Source: Chitinophaga oryziterrae (GTDB lineage: Bacteria > Bacteroidota > Bacteroidia > Chitinophagales > Chitinophagaceae). From it: a stretch of 64,000 bases of DNA. How positions within the stretch are numbered: position 1 is the stretch's first letter; every line of letters begins with the position of its first letter. The stretch lies in assembly GCF_009758125.1 (NCBI RefSeq), contig NZ_WRXO01000004.1:248001-312000 (forward strand), read 5' to 3'. The notes under the pieces are model-generated. The model saw only the letters and a list, made by a program, of their open reading frames with translations, was not told where the DNA came from and searched no databases. The translations under genes were made by a program, and so were the position numbers. Below, in pieces: positions 63,622 through 64,000 of this stretch.

Positions 63622-64000
63622 TATAGCCGATAAGTGTTATAGAAAGGCAACAGAGCGTTAATATTAATGAAAGGTCACACTGATCATGCATGATGATCAC
63701 GTCCGTAAATGAACTAAAGAAAATGATGATAAATATGTCCCTTAACAAAGCCATCCTGTTCTTTATCCCGGTATAACCAATATATCCGTATAGCATTAAA
63801 AGGGTAAGCAATCCGATAATGCCAAACGACACAAAGCTTTCCAGGTATATATTATGAAAGGAATACTGAAGATAACCTCCTTTTCCGGAGATACTGTTAT
63901 CGCCTGTAAACATATGATAGGAAAGGATCTTCTCCCGCAACAGGGTTGCGGCGTCACCGCTGCCGACGCCCAACAGGTAACCATTATGCTCTCTCATTAT
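63605..64000 (-). CDS. O-antigen ligase/polymerase-like membrane protein, partial
   Basis: The C-terminal 132 residues of a membrane protein are visible; the frame is open to the window edge, so the N-terminal part lies outside. GVGSGDAATLLREKILSYH and HNIYLESFVSFGIIGLL are the periplasmic-loop and membrane motifs typical of WaaL/Wzy-type O-antigen ligases or polymerases. Two or three further hydrophobic segments follow. It overlaps the ABC transporter gene start by 17 bp, showing translational coupling. Whether it ligates or polymerises cannot be decided here. Confidence 0.8.
   Translation of the reverse strand: MMREHNGYLLGVGSGDAATLLREKILSYHMFTGDNSISGKGGYLQYSFHNIYLESFVSFGIIGLLTLLMLYGYIGYTGIKNRMALLRDIFIIIFFSSFTDVIIMHDQCDLSLILTLCCLSITLIGYNEQHL

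Noticed and set aside
1-64000. tRNA, rRNA or riboswitch genes
   Set aside because: No T-loop, D-loop or conserved riboswitch pattern could be found in the gaps by reading.

Overview
The window looks like a chromosomal stretch from a Bacteroidota bacterium, most likely Chitinophagaceae and probably Chitinophaga-like. The evidence is: type IX secretion sorting tails and a gliding-motility (CHU_C) C-terminus; lipoproteins with Cys-Lys/Ser-Lys-Asp-rich signals; bacillithiol (bshC) and futalosine menaquinone (mqnE) genes; moderate GC; few Shine-Dalgarno sites; and repeated TAnnTTTG -7 boxes (near 354, 3046, 3325, 10137, 13180, 21472, 21707 and 56630). No rRNA, tRNA, CRISPR array, transposase or prophage was seen.

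Layout. 1-3.1 kb (minus strand): a partial lipoprotein, then an operon of free-Met-R-sulfoxide reductase, CpsB-type phosphatase and UDP-sugar dehydrogenase. 3.3-4.9 kb: idi followed by a class I terpene synthase with all its catalytic motifs. 6-8.9 kb: an SSS sodium symporter and myo-inositol oxygenase, separated by a perfect 37-bp inverted repeat. 9-10.1 kb: two tandem paralogous lipoproteins. 10.2-14.1 kb: a GlcD/GlcF-type fusion oxidoreductase and a DUF72 protein. 14.4-17.1 kb: glgA-glgC (glycogen). 17.4-27.1 kb: bshC, FUSC membrane protein, smc, DUF4259 and a CNT nucleoside transporter, with an imperfect 145-bp palindrome between bshC and FUSC. 27.3-35.4 kb: a cytochrome c/dehydrogenase lipoprotein, an orphan sigma-54 activator, an RRM protein, a tiny ORF behind a perfect SD-like sequence, then DUF192, mqnE and an M43 protease in one operon. 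35.7-42.5 kb: a large secreted propeller/SprB-like/CHU_C protein, trxA and dnaE. 42.6-47.7 kb: an NlpC/P60 lipoprotein, three GT2 glycosyltransferases and a flippase. 47.9-55.8 kb: an oxidative/electrophile-stress-like block (secreted superoxide dismutase, MDR and SDR oxidoreductases, HxlR regulator with twin palindromic operators, M61 peptidase, two NmrA-like proteins, AraC regulator). 55.8-64 kb: an exopolysaccharide/O-antigen cluster (initiating sugar transferase, GT4, GT2, amidohydrolase, GT9, GT4, ABC exporter, O-antigen-ligase-like protein cut by the window end).

How it fits together. Surface polysaccharide assembly dominates the right third and probably uses precursors such as those from the left-end UDP-sugar dehydrogenase. 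The most distinctive small systems are idi/terpene synthase, symporter/myo-inositol oxygenase with its giant hairpin, and the divergent HxlR/SDR pair with two identical-arm operators 31 bp apart. Most other genes are housekeeping.
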